From: Candidatus Melainabacteria bacterium
Lineage (GTDB): Bacteria; Cyanobacteriota; Vampirovibrionia; 2-02-FULL-35-15
Assembly: GCA_016193285.1 (NCBI GenBank)
Contig: JACPSL010000003.1
Coordinates: forward strand, 1 to 51,003
DNA: 51,003 nucleotides
Reading direction: 5' to 3'
Numbering within the stretch: the first letter of the stretch is position 1; every line of letters starts with the position of its first letter. A program made the position numbers and the translations under genes. The notes beneath the pieces were generated by a model. The model saw only the letters and a program-made list of their open reading frames with translations, ran no database searches and was not told the DNA's origin. Below, one piece after another: positions 8,875-16,487 of the stretch.

Positions 8875-9940
8875 AACAATAACCTTACTTAGTGGTGATG
8901 GAATAGGACCAGAAGTATCTATAGAAGCTGAAAAGTTACTTAAAGTCATAGAAGAAAAGTTTAATTACAAATTTAATATTAAAAAAAAAGATTTTGGTGG
9001 AATTGCAATTGATAATTCTGGAGTACCACTTTCAGAAGACACACTTAATACCTGTAAAAAATCAGATGTAGTTTTATTAGCTGCAATTGGCGGGCCAAAA
9101 TACGATAACTTACCGAGAGAAAAACGCCCAGAAAGCGGTTTACTAGGTTTAAGAGCAGGACTTTCTGCTTTTGCAAATCTTAGACCAGTAATGATTTTTG
9201 ATCCACTTCTTGACACTTCTACTCTTAAAAAAGAAGTTTTAACTGGCACTGACTTAATCGTAGTTAGAGAACTTACTGGTGGGCTTTATTTTGGAAAACC
9301 AAAAGGAATTGAAGTTAGAAATAATGAGAGAACTGGTTTTAACACAATGATTTACTCTGAATCAGAAATAAAAAGAATAGCAAAAGTTGCATTTGAAATT
9401 GCAAGAAAAAGAAAAAAGAAAGTTACATCTATTGATAAAGCAAATGTACTAGATGTCTCACAACTTTGGAGAGATGTTGTAATTGAAGTTTCAAAAAATT
9501 ATAAAGATATTACTTTAGAACACTTATATATTGATAATGCTGCCATGCAAATTATTAAAAATCCAAAACAATTTGATGTAATTCTTGCTGAGAATTTATT
9601 TGGTGATATTTTATCTGATGAAGCAGCTATGTTAACTGGAAGTATTGGAATGTTACCAAGTGCATCAATGGGAGATGGAACTTATGCTTCAATATATGAA
9701 CCTGTTCATGGAAGTGCACCTGATATTGCAGGTAAAGATTTAGCAAATCCACTTGCAATGATGCTTTCAGTAGCTATGATGTTTAAATATAGTTTTAATG
9801 ATGAGCAAGTTTATAGTGCAATTAATGAATCAGTAAAAAACACTTTAAAAAAAGGTTACAGAACAAAAGATATTTTTCAAAATGGTTGTAAGTTAGTTGG
9901 AACTAAAGAGATGGGAGATTTAATTTGTAATGGATTGTAG
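8867..9940 (+). CDS. leuB: 3-isopropylmalate dehydrogenase
   Basis: LeuB oxidises and decarboxylates 3-isopropylmalate with NAD+ in leucine synthesis. The protein shows GDGIGPEV at its start, the substrate-binding stretch around ANLRPV, REL TGG-type loop residues, the metal and cofactor site DNAAMQI followed by NLFGDILSDEAAM, and the NAD-binding YEPVHGSAPDIAGK motif near residue 280. I chose the ATG at 8867 (MTKTITLLSGDG) over one four codons earlier because it follows a GAAGAAAG ribosome site and gives the usual N-terminus. leuC and leuD are not here. Confidence 0.96.
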   Translation: MTKTITLLSGDGIGPEVSIEAEKLLKVIEEKFNYKFNIKKKDFGGIAIDNSGVPLSEDTLNTCKKSDVVLLAAIGGPKYDNLPREKRPESGLLGLRAGLSAFANLRPVMIFDPLLDTSTLKKEVLTGTDLIVVRELTGGLYFGKPKGIEVRNNERTGFNTMIYSESEIKRIAKVAFEIARKRKKKVTSIDKANVLDVSQLWRDVVIEVSKNYKDITLEHLYIDNAAMQIIKNPKQFDVILAENLFGDILSDEAAMLTGSIGMLPSASMGDGTYASIYEPVHGSAPDIAGKDLANPLAMMLSVAMMFKYSFNDEQVYSAINESVKNTLKKGYRTKDIFQNGCKLVGTKEMGDLICNGL

Positions 9941-10030
9941 AGGATTATTTAACCGATGCTAATATGATTACATTTGTAACAACATCTGAGCTAACAAAGA
10001 ATCACCCTATTAGTATTAGCTTACAAAATA
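9941..10030. other. Convergent gap after leuB
   Basis: Ninety bases between two convergent genes. I see no strong hairpin with a T-tract and no gene. Confidence 0.4.
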
Positions 10031-10747
10031 CTATTTTACCCACTTAGAATACAATTCATCAAGGTTAAATCTTTGTCCATTTTCTTCTGATATTTGAACA
10101 TCAGCATTATCAATGTTTACTACTTCTCTTCTTCCCCAGCTCCCAAGGATAGCAGCAGAATTATTATATTTAACACAGTCTGTGTGTACCCCTTTTCCAT
10201 TTAAAAACTCCCATAACTTTTCCCGTTCTTCAGGAGTTACAGAATTTTGCTCCCCAATTTGCTGTACTACTAGTCCTCTATCAAGTCCTTGTACTTTTAA
10301 ATATCCGAATGCAGCAAACCCAGGGATTTTGCATAGTGGGAAACCATCTAAAGCTTTTAGTTTCTTCTGCCCAATCAAGTTGTTAGCAACTACTTCTATA
10401 GTTGCAGCTTCTCTTCTAAAGTTACAATCAGTAAGATCAAATATTGGATTTTCATATGGCACCTTAAAAACAAGATGAGGAAATCTATTAATTACAAACA
10501 CGTGAACTTGTCCTCCTGGTTTACCAAATGGTTTAATCAAGTATTTTTCCCCAGCTACTTTTAATTCTCTTATACCAAACCATGGTCGTTTACCTTCCTG
10601 CTCAATACTTTTTGCATACTCAACGGTACCACCTATAACATCTTCTTCAACCTTGCTGCTTGCATTTCTTCGGATTGGTACATCTTTCCTTTGGGAAGGA
10701 AACATACTTGAAGCTCCAACTAAAATCTTTTCAAATACAGCTATCAT
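10031..10747 (-). CDS. Small kinase-like protein of unknown function
   Basis: The 238-residue protein is not one I recognise by name. Its layout resembles a minimal protein-kinase-like fold: a lysine in HLVFKVPYE (K95), a glutamate in RREAATIEV (E113) that could be the helix C partner, a linker-like VVQQIGE (160-166), a catalytic-loop-like HTDCVKYN with H188, D190 and N195 in the HxDxxxxN spacing, and D213 in VVNIDNADV as a possible metal-binding aspartate. No glycine-rich loop of the standard form is clear. It lies downstream of the AbiE-like pair on the same strand but separated by 132 bp, so it may or may not be in that unit. The kinase reading is inference from motif spacing. Confidence 0.55.
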   Translation of the reverse strand: MIAVFEKILVGASSMFPSQRKDVPIRRNASSKVEEDVIGGTVEYAKSIEQEGKRPWFGIRELKVAGEKYLIKPFGKPGGQVHVFVINRFPHLVFKVPYENPIFDLTDCNFRREAATIEVVANNLIGQKKLKALDGFPLCKIPGFAAFGYLKVQGLDRGLVVQQIGEQNSVTPEEREKLWEFLNGKGVHTDCVKYNNSAAILGSWGRREVVNIDNADVQISEENGQRFNLDELYSKWVK

Positions 10748-10879
10748 AAATTTTTACTAACTAGTGAAAACCCTTTGTTCTTCAATACTACAAAAGTTAA
10801 AGAGTTGAAGTCAATAAAAGAAAGCTAATCAAGATTTCAATGTAATTTTCACATCTTTTCAATTGCAAATATAAATAAA
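10748..10879. other. Gap between the AbiEii-like gene and the kinase-like gene
   Basis: An AT-rich stretch of 132 bp with no reading frame of interest. It may contain the start signals of the downstream gene, but no convincing -35/-10 pair stands out. Confidence 0.35.
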
Positions 10880-12139
10880 TTATAAATATTTGGGTCTGAC
10901 TCTTGTAGAAGTATGTCTCGAACGCTTGGTATCTTCACTGTAATAAGGTTTTGTTGGTGGAATATTTAGTGTGCCTGCAGGAGTAAGTTCAATGTTATAT
11001 GCAGGTACAAAGGCAGTTTTTGTAACTGCCGCACCTTCAATCCTGTCAACCCTATAGGATATGTCTTCTTTTGTATTATGTTTTCTGGCATAAAGGACAA
11101 TATTTCCATCTTTAGTTTTTCTCAGGGAATATGGTTCTATAACTCTGCTACTACCTTGGTATCTTAAATCTACACATAGCCTGTTGGCAGCAGCAAATCT
11201 TATTCTTTCAAGATATGTACCATCTTCCCAATGGCTAATTGTTACTGGTGGCTTCCATTTTTGATCCAATTGTTCTTTAGTTGCAAAGACAGGAAGCAAT
11301 GTAATTTTTTCTTTGCCCTCAAGCCATTCGAAAAGTTCAGGAAGAACAGAAAGATAATGCTCCACATCTGGTAATTCTTGGATTTGATGTCCAAGCATAT
11401 TTTTCCATTCGGTTTTTAATTCTGTTAATGCTGGAGAATTTTGAATATTTCCTAATGTGATAATTGGTAAATTTTTATATTCACATTTTTTTGAAAATAC
11501 ATTTCTTATTTCACTTTCTTTTAAATCTGAATGGCATCTCCAAAAAATATTAGCTATGTCATAAAGATCACGAGGGCGAGTTCTTTGCCCCATAGCACGT
11601 ATCTTTTCTGCAAAAAGCTCTTGAAAAGTGTAACAAAGCACCTCTGAGTTTAAGGGTAAAGAATCACTATAAGTATGTGCTATAGAACGCTTAATAGGTT
11701 CTAATACAACTATCTCATCTTGAGTTATATCTAATTTTATTCTTACTGGTGTACTTCTGCCTGTTAAACTTTGAAAATAAATACTTCCTTCAATTGATTT
11801 TTGATTTGGTCTTTCTTCTAACTTTGTTTTTTCTATGGAGAATTGAATTCCTGATTCTTTTTGTAATTGTTCTAATATAGTATTAATCTGCTTTTGTATT
11901 TCTTTTTGTTCAGCTACTCCATTTGGTAAAACCGTGAAATCTAAATCTTCCGAGAATCTCCATGTTTCCATGTAGCATTTTTTCAGACAGGTACCACCCT
12001 TAAAAACCCAGGTAGTTCCGATTATTGTGTTTCTTGCTATTCCTGACAATAGCCAGCCAAGAACATAATCTTTTTCTATAGTTTCTATTGGCAGTCCCCA
12101 TTCAGAAGACAAGCTCCTTATTTCATTCAGGTTAATCAT
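10880..12139 (-). CDS. AbiEii-family nucleotidyltransferase toxin with WYL-like C-terminal domain
   Basis: The first 290 residues match the AbiEii/AbiGii nucleotidyltransferases, toxins of type IV toxin-antitoxin and phage-defence systems. The catalytic loop KGGTCLKK (47-54) is followed by RFSEDLDF (61-68) with the metal-binding acidic pair, RIKLDIT (133-139) and the later LFAEKIRAM and RPRDLYDI motifs. The gene looks whole. Residues about 309-385 form a separate domain with AANRLCVDLRYQG, IEPYSLR, a GNIVLYAR strand and YRVDRIEGA, the pattern of WYL ligand-binding domains, and a basic tail follows. It lies 2 bp behind its antitoxin gene. The WYL domain could sense a nucleic acid or nucleotide signal; that is inference. 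Confidence 0.85.
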   Translation of the reverse strand: MINLNEIRSLSSEWGLPIETIEKDYVLGWLLSGIARNTIIGTTWVFKGGTCLKKCYMETWRFSEDLDFTVLPNGVAEQKEIQKQINTILEQLQKESGIQFSIEKTKLEERPNQKSIEGSIYFQSLTGRSTPVRIKLDITQDEIVVLEPIKRSIAHTYSDSLPLNSEVLCYTFQELFAEKIRAMGQRTRPRDLYDIANIFWRCHSDLKESEIRNVFSKKCEYKNLPIITLGNIQNSPALTELKTEWKNMLGHQIQELPDVEHYLSVLPELFEWLEGKEKITLLPVFATKEQLDQKWKPPVTISHWEDGTYLERIRFAAANRLCVDLRYQGSSRVIEPYSLRKTKDGNIVLYARKHNTKEDISYRVDRIEGAAVTKTAFVPAYNIELTPAGTLNIPPTKPYYSEDTKRSRHTSTRVRPKYL

Positions 12140-12141
12140 TT

Positions 12142-12960
12142 TTAGTTAATTGAAGCATTAATAATCAAACCCCATTTTTTATCCTCAACCCCTTCTTTTG
12201 GTAAATCAGGATCAAGGTATACTTTTCCTCGATTAATATTTTTGAGACATCGTTTAGATAAACCAGATACATTGATTTTGAGTTTTTCTATCAGGAAACC
12301 AAGTCTTTTGTAGATTACTTTATTGCCCATTAATTCTAAATATTTTTTTAAAGATTTTTCGTTCTTGTGTTTACTATGAAAATATTCACTTAGTATTTGA
12401 GAAACGTGTCTTATGCCACCACCAAGTGAAGGAGTATCTAACAAATCTATTATTGTTTTTGAAGGATCAGATATATTAATTTTATGTTCCCTTATCCAAA
12501 TTGAATCTATACCAAACATTCTTTCCTCTTTTATTGTTCTAACAATGTATTGTGTTTCTTCAATAGTTGGTCTCCTATGTCGCACTTGTTTAGTTGTATA
12601 AACTACTATTGCTCTAAAATGTTGTTCAGTTAATTCATAATATTGAGCCGCATTCCATCCGCCAATATAGCAAGGTAAAAATATTTTAGATGCAATAATC
12701 CAGTTGTCTTCTGTCCATGATTTTGGAGTTTGTGCTTCAAGTGGAACAGTAATATACACTCCTTGTCTTACTCTTTTTAGCCATCCTTTTTTTGCTAAGT
12801 AAGGTAAAATCTTTTTTACTTTTTGATTTGGCAGCTTTAAAAGTTTTATTGCATCAGTTACTGAAAATGGGCCTTTAGTTTGCCTGTTTAAAGCAGATAA
12901 AAGCTCTCTATATTCTCTTGATATTCCTGCTGCAATTGAGTATGTAGATTTTCTACGCAT
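12142..12960 (-). CDS. AbiEi-family antitoxin/transcriptional regulator
   Basis: A 272-residue partner of the AbiEii-like toxin. Residues about 14-75 form a winged helix-turn-helix (FSVTDAIKLLKLPNQKVKK, then LAKKGWLKRVRQGVYI), as in AbiEi antitoxins that repress their own operon. The middle contains the family's GGWNAAQYYELTEQ segment and the later SDPSKTIIDLLDTPSLGGG segment. In this toxin-antitoxin type the antitoxin does not need to bind the toxin; it represses transcription and counteracts the nucleotidyltransferase effect. A good promoter lies just upstream. The whole unit is the only clear defence module in the window. Confidence 0.85.
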   Translation of the reverse strand: MRRKSTYSIAAGISREYRELLSALNRQTKGPFSVTDAIKLLKLPNQKVKKILPYLAKKGWLKRVRQGVYITVPLEAQTPKSWTEDNWIIASKIFLPCYIGGWNAAQYYELTEQHFRAIVVYTTKQVRHRRPTIEETQYIVRTIKEERMFGIDSIWIREHKINISDPSKTIIDLLDTPSLGGGIRHVSQILSEYFHSKHKNEKSLKKYLELMGNKVIYKRLGFLIEKLKINVSGLSKRCLKNINRGKVYLDPDLPKEGVEDKKWGLIINASIN

Positions 12961-13304
12961 AGTAGAATTATTACATATTCAATTGTATATAGCAATATCT
13001 CAAAATTTGTGTCAAACAACACTTATAAAATCAAGTAAGAAAACCAGAAAATAAATTTAGACACCGATGAAAAGATTACTTACGTAAAGCTAGAAAAAAA
13101 ATGAAGTTAAATATTCTTTTAAGTTCGTAAATAATGTTTCATTAAATCAAGAACATAAAGATTTAAAAGTAAACTTCTACTGTATTGTATGAACTTAGAA
13201 AATCTGCTCAAAATAATTAATAATCATTGATAGTTGCACTATTGTATTTAAGTTCTTTGATTTTTTCTATAGTTTTTCTGAAATCTTTTTACGTGATTAT
13301 CTTA
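12961..13304. other. AT-rich gap upstream of the AbiE-like operon
   Basis: Apart from the operon promoter, this stretch of more than 300 bases has no gene I can support. It leads into the nitronate monooxygenase remnant and is probably degraded or newly joined DNA at the edge of the accessory island. Confidence 0.4.
12986..13015 (-). promoter_or_regulatory. Promoter of the AbiE-like operon
   Basis: On the minus strand a perfect TTGACA (13010-13015) is followed after 18 bp by TATATA (12986-12991), with the start codon about 25 bp further on. This is the best sigma-70-type promoter I can see in the window. No clear Shine-Dalgarno sequence lies between it and the ATG. AbiEi-type antitoxins usually bind repeats in this zone, but I could not define a convincing repeat pair. 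Confidence 0.6.
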
Positions 13305-13418
13305 AAGCGGGAGGAGCTGATCTCTGAGGGAGCTTCTGGGGTTTGGATGAGAACAAGATTTCTAGCTAGTGAAGAAGCATTTGCTTATGTAGATTATAAA
13401 AAGAAAATTGTTGAGTCG
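13305..13418 (+). pseudogene. Fragment of a nitronate monooxygenase/FMN-dependent enoyl reductase-like gene
   Basis: About 38 codons read REELISEGASGVWMRTRF then LASEEAFAYVDYKKKIVE, which matches the phosphate-binding and following helix of 2-nitropropane dioxygenase family proteins, where the usual form is GAxGVWMGTRFLASEEA followed by YK. The expected glycine of GTRF is an arginine. Nothing before or after in the frame continues the family, and the local base composition is richer in GC. The fragment overlaps the last part of plsY on the other strand. I read it as the leftover of a rearrangement, not an active gene. Confidence 0.6.
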
Positions 13419-14003
13419 ATTCTCACCTATTTTGGGTTCTGTCCCTGCTAGTAATCTTTGAATATTTTCCCTGTGCTTTATAAGTACAATATAAACTGCT
13501 GCAAAGATCCCAAAAAGTACATAGACATATGACATATGAAATAAATAAAACCAGACTGGTACAAGTGGAATTGCAATGATTGATCCAAGAGATGAATACC
13601 TTGATGCTAAAACTACAATAAGCCAGATTAAAAAAGTAATTAATGCAACTTTCCAGCTTATTGCAATTAAAATACCTAAACCTGTTGCAGAAGATTTGCC
13701 CCCTTTAAATTTTAAAAAAATAGATTTACTATGCCCTAATATACAAGCTATTCCAACAAACAAAACAAGAATTAAACTATTTTGCAAATGAATTACAAAG
13801 TAAACAGGAAAAAATCCTTTTAATACATCAAAAACTAAAGTTATAAGTGCAGGGACTTTCCCAACTTTTCTAAGTACATTAGTAGTACCAGTACTTCCAC
13901 TTCCTTCTTTTGTGAGGTCTATACTTTTTAACTTACCAATCCAATAGCCAATAGGGATTGAACCAATTAAGTAAGCTATTAATATCCAAATAAGATAATC
14001 CAT
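13362..14003 (-). CDS. plsY: Glycerol-3-phosphate acyltransferase PlsY
   Basis: PlsY is the membrane enzyme that moves an acyl group from acyl-phosphate to glycerol 3-phosphate, the first step of phospholipid synthesis. The 213-residue protein has several transmembrane helices and the family loops GSIPIGYWIGK, EGSGSTGTTNVLRKVGK and GHSKSIFLKFKGGKSSATGLG, with the usual ending ENIQRLLAGTEPKIG. About 20 further residues (ENRLNNFLFIIYI and on) are unusual and are read antisense through the nitronate monooxygenase fragment, so the original stop was probably lost by the rearrangement. The gene is divergent from purM with 15 bp between start codons. Confidence 0.92.
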   Translation of the reverse strand: MDYLIWILIAYLIGSIPIGYWIGKLKSIDLTKEGSGSTGTTNVLRKVGKVPALITLVFDVLKGFFPVYFVIHLQNSLILVLFVGIACILGHSKSIFLKFKGGKSSATGLGILIAISWKVALITFLIWLIVVLASRYSSLGSIIAIPLVPVWFYLFHMSYVYVLFGIFAAVYIVLIKHRENIQRLLAGTEPKIGENRLNNFLFIIYISKCFFTS

Positions 14004-14018
14004 AATGTATCATTTTAT
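14004..14018. promoter_or_regulatory. Compact divergent promoter between plsY and purM
   Basis: The 15-bp gap and the first bases of purM contain TATAAA on the minus strand (14014-14019) and TATCAT on the plus strand (14008-14013). Both lie within about 5-10 nt of the start codons they would serve, predicting leaderless or nearly leaderless transcripts. No ribosome-binding site fits in the space. Confidence 0.45.
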
Positions 14019-15059
14019 ATGATGACTAAAAGTATTACATACAAAGATTCAGGAGTTGACATAGAAGCAGGCAATAAAACTGTTGAGTATATTAAGCCTC
14101 TTGCAAAAAAAACTTATAGACCTGAGGTAATCTCAGGAGTTGGTGGATTTAGCGGGCTTTTTCAAATTCCAAATAAATATAAAGATCCTGTTTTAGTTGC
14201 TTGTACTGATGGAGTAGGAACAAAACTAAAACTTGCTTTTAGATTAAATAAACACGAAACAATTGGCATAGATCTAGTAGCAATGTGCATAAACGATCTA
14301 ATTTGTTCAGGGGCTGAACCATTATTTTTTTTAGATTACTTTGCAACAGGGAAATTATCTCCGATCCAAGCTAAAGAAGTAATAAAAGGAATTACAGATG
14401 GTTGTTTAGAATCAAACTGTACTTTACTTGGTGGAGAAACTGCAGAACTTCCTGGATTTTATAAAAACAATGAATATGATTTAGCAGGATTTGCAGTAGG
14501 AATTGTTGAAAGAAATAATATTATTGATGGTTTAAAAATCCAAGAAGGAGACTTATTAATTGGAATTGAAAGTTCTGGTCTGCATAGCAATGGCTATAGT
14601 TTAGCCCAGAAAGTATTTTTTGAAATTGCAAAATGGGATATAAATTACAAGCATCCGAAATTAGATAAATCAATAGGTGAAATTCTTTTAACGCCAACTT
14701 TCATCTATGCAAAACTAATTCGAGATTTAATAGCTAAATTTGAAATAAAAGGAATTGCAAACATTACAGGTGGCGGACTAAGTGAAAATATCCCAAGGAT
14801 TTTTCCGGAAAATATAAGCTGCAAAATAAATTTAAACTCGTGGCAAAAACCTGTAATATTTAAATTAATTCAAGAAACTGGAAACATTGAAAACAATGAA
14901 ATGCTTAAAACTTTTAATTGTGGAATTGGAATAGTAATAATAGTCAATAAAAACATAGAAGAAAATATTTCTAAAGAAATACAGAAAGAAGGATTTAAAA
15001 GCTATAAAATTGGAAAGGTAATAAAAGACACTAGTAAAAAAGTGTTTTATGAAGGATAG
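14019..15059 (+). CDS. purM: Phosphoribosylformylglycinamidine cyclo-ligase
   Basis: PurM (AIR synthetase) closes the imidazole ring of aminoimidazole ribotide with ATP in purine synthesis. The 346-residue protein has YKDSGVDIEAGN near the start, GVGGFSGLFQ, the CTDGVGTKLK motif, the DLVAMCINDLICSGAEPLFFLDY stretch (seen in two parts), GGETAELPGFY and the late GIANITGGGLSENIPR motif. Two ATG codons (14019, 14022) are possible starts. The 3' end overlaps the convergent nth gene by 29 bp. Confidence 0.96.
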   Translation: MMTKSITYKDSGVDIEAGNKTVEYIKPLAKKTYRPEVISGVGGFSGLFQIPNKYKDPVLVACTDGVGTKLKLAFRLNKHETIGIDLVAMCINDLICSGAEPLFFLDYFATGKLSPIQAKEVIKGITDGCLESNCTLLGGETAELPGFYKNNEYDLAGFAVGIVERNNIIDGLKIQEGDLLIGIESSGLHSNGYSLAQKVFFEIAKWDINYKHPKLDKSIGEILLTPTFIYAKLIRDLIAKFEIKGIANITGGGLSENIPRIFPENISCKINLNSWQKPVIFKLIQETGNIENNEMLKTFNCGIGIVIIVNKNIEENISKEIQKEGFKSYKIGKVIKDTSKKVFYEG

Positions 15060-15717
15060 AGGAGTAAAAACATAATTTATTTAACATACAAATTTCACAT
15101 TTAGGCTTTCGCGCATCACAGATTTTTCTACCGTGCTCAATTATCATATGACTAAAACTTATCCATTCATCTCTTGGAATTATTTTTATTAGATCTTGTT
15201 CAACTTTATTTGGATCTGTATTTTTAGTAAGTCCTAATCTCTGAGCAATTCTTAAAACATGAGTATCTACTATAACTCCAGAAGGCACATTAAAAGCATT
15301 TCCCATAACACAGTTTGCTGTTTTTCTTGCAACACCAGGAAGTTCTAATAATTTTTCAAAGTTATCCGGGACTTTGCCATTATACTTTTTATCAATAATC
15401 TGACAAGAAGCAATTATATTTTTTGCTTTATTCCTAAAAAATCCTGTTGAATAAATTTCTTTTTCAAAATCACTAACATTTGCATCTGCATAGTCTCTTG
15501 CTTTTTTATACTTTTTAAAAAGGTTTTTAGTTACAATGTTTACTCTCGCATCTGTACACTGTGCAGATAAAATTGTAGCTATTAAAAGTTCAAGAGGATT
15601 TTTATGACTTAAAGCAGTTTTTACATTAGGATACTGCTTTTTTAAAAGCAGAAGAATTTTCTTTATCTCAATTCTCAATTCTCTAAGTTGCTGGTTGGCC
15701 TGTTGAATTTGCTGCAC
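15031..15717 (-). CDS. nth: Endonuclease III
   Basis: Nth is a DNA glycosylase/AP lyase for oxidised pyrimidines. It has the helix-hairpin-helix LPGVARKTANCV with the catalytic lysine, the VDTHVLRIAQRLGL segment with the catalytic aspartate, and four cysteines in C-x6-C-x2-C-x5-C spacing near the C-terminus for the iron-sulfur cluster. The longest frame starts at a GTG inside the preceding Ala-rich gene (35-bp overlap); an in-frame TTG a few codons later (giving MRIEIKK) is a good alternative. The first codons carry a TCTCAAT heptamer array. The last 10 residues or so after the cluster are read over the purM end. Confidence 0.94.
   Translation of the reverse strand: MQQIQQANQQLRELRIEIKKILLLLKKQYPNVKTALSHKNPLELLIATILSAQCTDARVNIVTKNLFKKYKKARDYADANVSDFEKEIYSTGFFRNKAKNIIASCQIIDKKYNGKVPDNFEKLLELPGVARKTANCVMGNAFNVPSGVIVDTHVLRIAQRLGLTKNTDPNKVEQDLIKIIPRDEWISFSHMIIEHGRKICDARKPKCEICMLNKLCFYSSILHKTLFY
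15666..15686. repeat. Heptamer repeat (TCTCAAT)n at the nth start
   Basis: Three TCTCAAT-like units overlap the proposed nth start and the end of the Ala-rich gene. The same unit recurs in the second giant gene at 49715-49735. Confidence 0.6.
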
Positions 15718-16213
15718 TTAAACCTTCTGCTGATGCTTCTGCTGCATCTACTTCTACTAATGCATCTACTTGTTCTTCTGATTCAGTTCCTAAACCAACA
15801 TTACCTACATCTTGCTCTGCATCTCCAGAGATTGAAAAAACTTTTCCTTTACTAGTAAGAGCTGCTGCTCCCATTGCTGCTAAAAGTGCAGGACTTGCTG
15901 CCATAGCCATTGCTGCTGCAACTGTTCCTGCTTGTCCTTGTGTAGGAGCAGCTTGAGCTTGTGCAACACCTCGAGTACCTGGTGTTGTTGTACCGCCTGC
16001 TCGTGCTATAGCAGGTGCTCCTGGTAATACAACTGCAGGTGTTGTCATTGTTTGTGCAGGAACTGCCGGCCCAGTTGATGGTCTAGTTGCATTTGCAATC
16101 GCAGCTTGACGAGCTGATGTATTATTATTTGCTTGATTATTTTGAGCTACTTGTTTTACCACTGGAGTAGCTTGTTTTGGTATACCTGTTAAACTTGGAT
16201 TTCCTACACTCAT
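15683..16213 (-). CDS. Low-complexity Ala/Pro/Thr-rich protein of unknown function
   Basis: A 176-residue protein that I do not recognise. It is dominated by Ala, Thr, Pro, Gln and Gly, with one mildly hydrophobic stretch (TVAAAMAMAASPALLAAMG, about residues 95-113) and an acidic C-terminal third (SGDAEQDVGNVG, EEQVDALVEVDAAE). There is no signal peptide; the start MSVGNPSLTGIPK follows an AAGG-type ribosome site. Its DNA is richer in GC than the neighbouring genes. It overlaps the nth start by 35 bp and is divergent from the LuxR-HTH gene. Natural disorder is likely. Confidence 0.65.
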   Translation of the reverse strand: MSVGNPSLTGIPKQATPVVKQVAQNNQANNNTSARQAAIANATRPSTGPAVPAQTMTTPAVVLPGAPAIARAGGTTTPGTRGVAQAQAAPTQGQAGTVAAAMAMAASPALLAAMGAAALTSKGKVFSISGDAEQDVGNVGLGTESEEQVDALVEVDAAEASAEGLSAANSTGQPAT

Positions 16214-16487
16214 GACCTTTTATTCCTTAATATGTATAAAGCTCAGTCATTTTAGAAAATGATACTTACAACTTAAAATTATAAAACATTTCTAGATTTT
16301 CTAAGCATTTTAAATGATAATTGCTTATTTTTCATGCTTTTTATTTACCAGTTCTTAACAATCCACAGATTTAGGGTGATTCCTTTTTATACTACTTTTA
16401 AACTAAATTAAATTGTCTATTTTAGATTGAGGCTTGCTGCTTTTGGGAATAAACATTACAGCTAGCACATGTAAAGGAGGCATTTAG
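16214..16487. other. Divergent gap with promoters of the Ala-rich and LuxR-HTH genes
   Basis: This 274-bp AT-rich stretch must hold the start signals of both flanking genes. The only element I can define with confidence is AAAGGAGG at 16473-16480, 7 nt before the TTG start of the LuxR-HTH gene. I see no RNA gene. Confidence 0.5.
16473..16480 (+). promoter_or_regulatory. Strong ribosome-binding site fixing a TTG start
   Basis: AAAGGAGG is a nearly full match to the anti-Shine-Dalgarno sequence and lies 7 nt ahead of TTG at 16488. It is the strongest such site noted in the window and decides the start. Confidence 0.75.

Noticed and set aside
10880-12960. Phage or transposon origin for the AbiE-like island
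   Set aside because: No integrase, transposase, terminal repeats or attachment site could be seen around it.
13227-13451. A 74-codon plus-strand gene starting at 13227
   Set aside because: Only its middle matches a known family, the first 27 codons and the last part do not belong to that family, and it overlaps the plsY end; a gene remnant explains it better.
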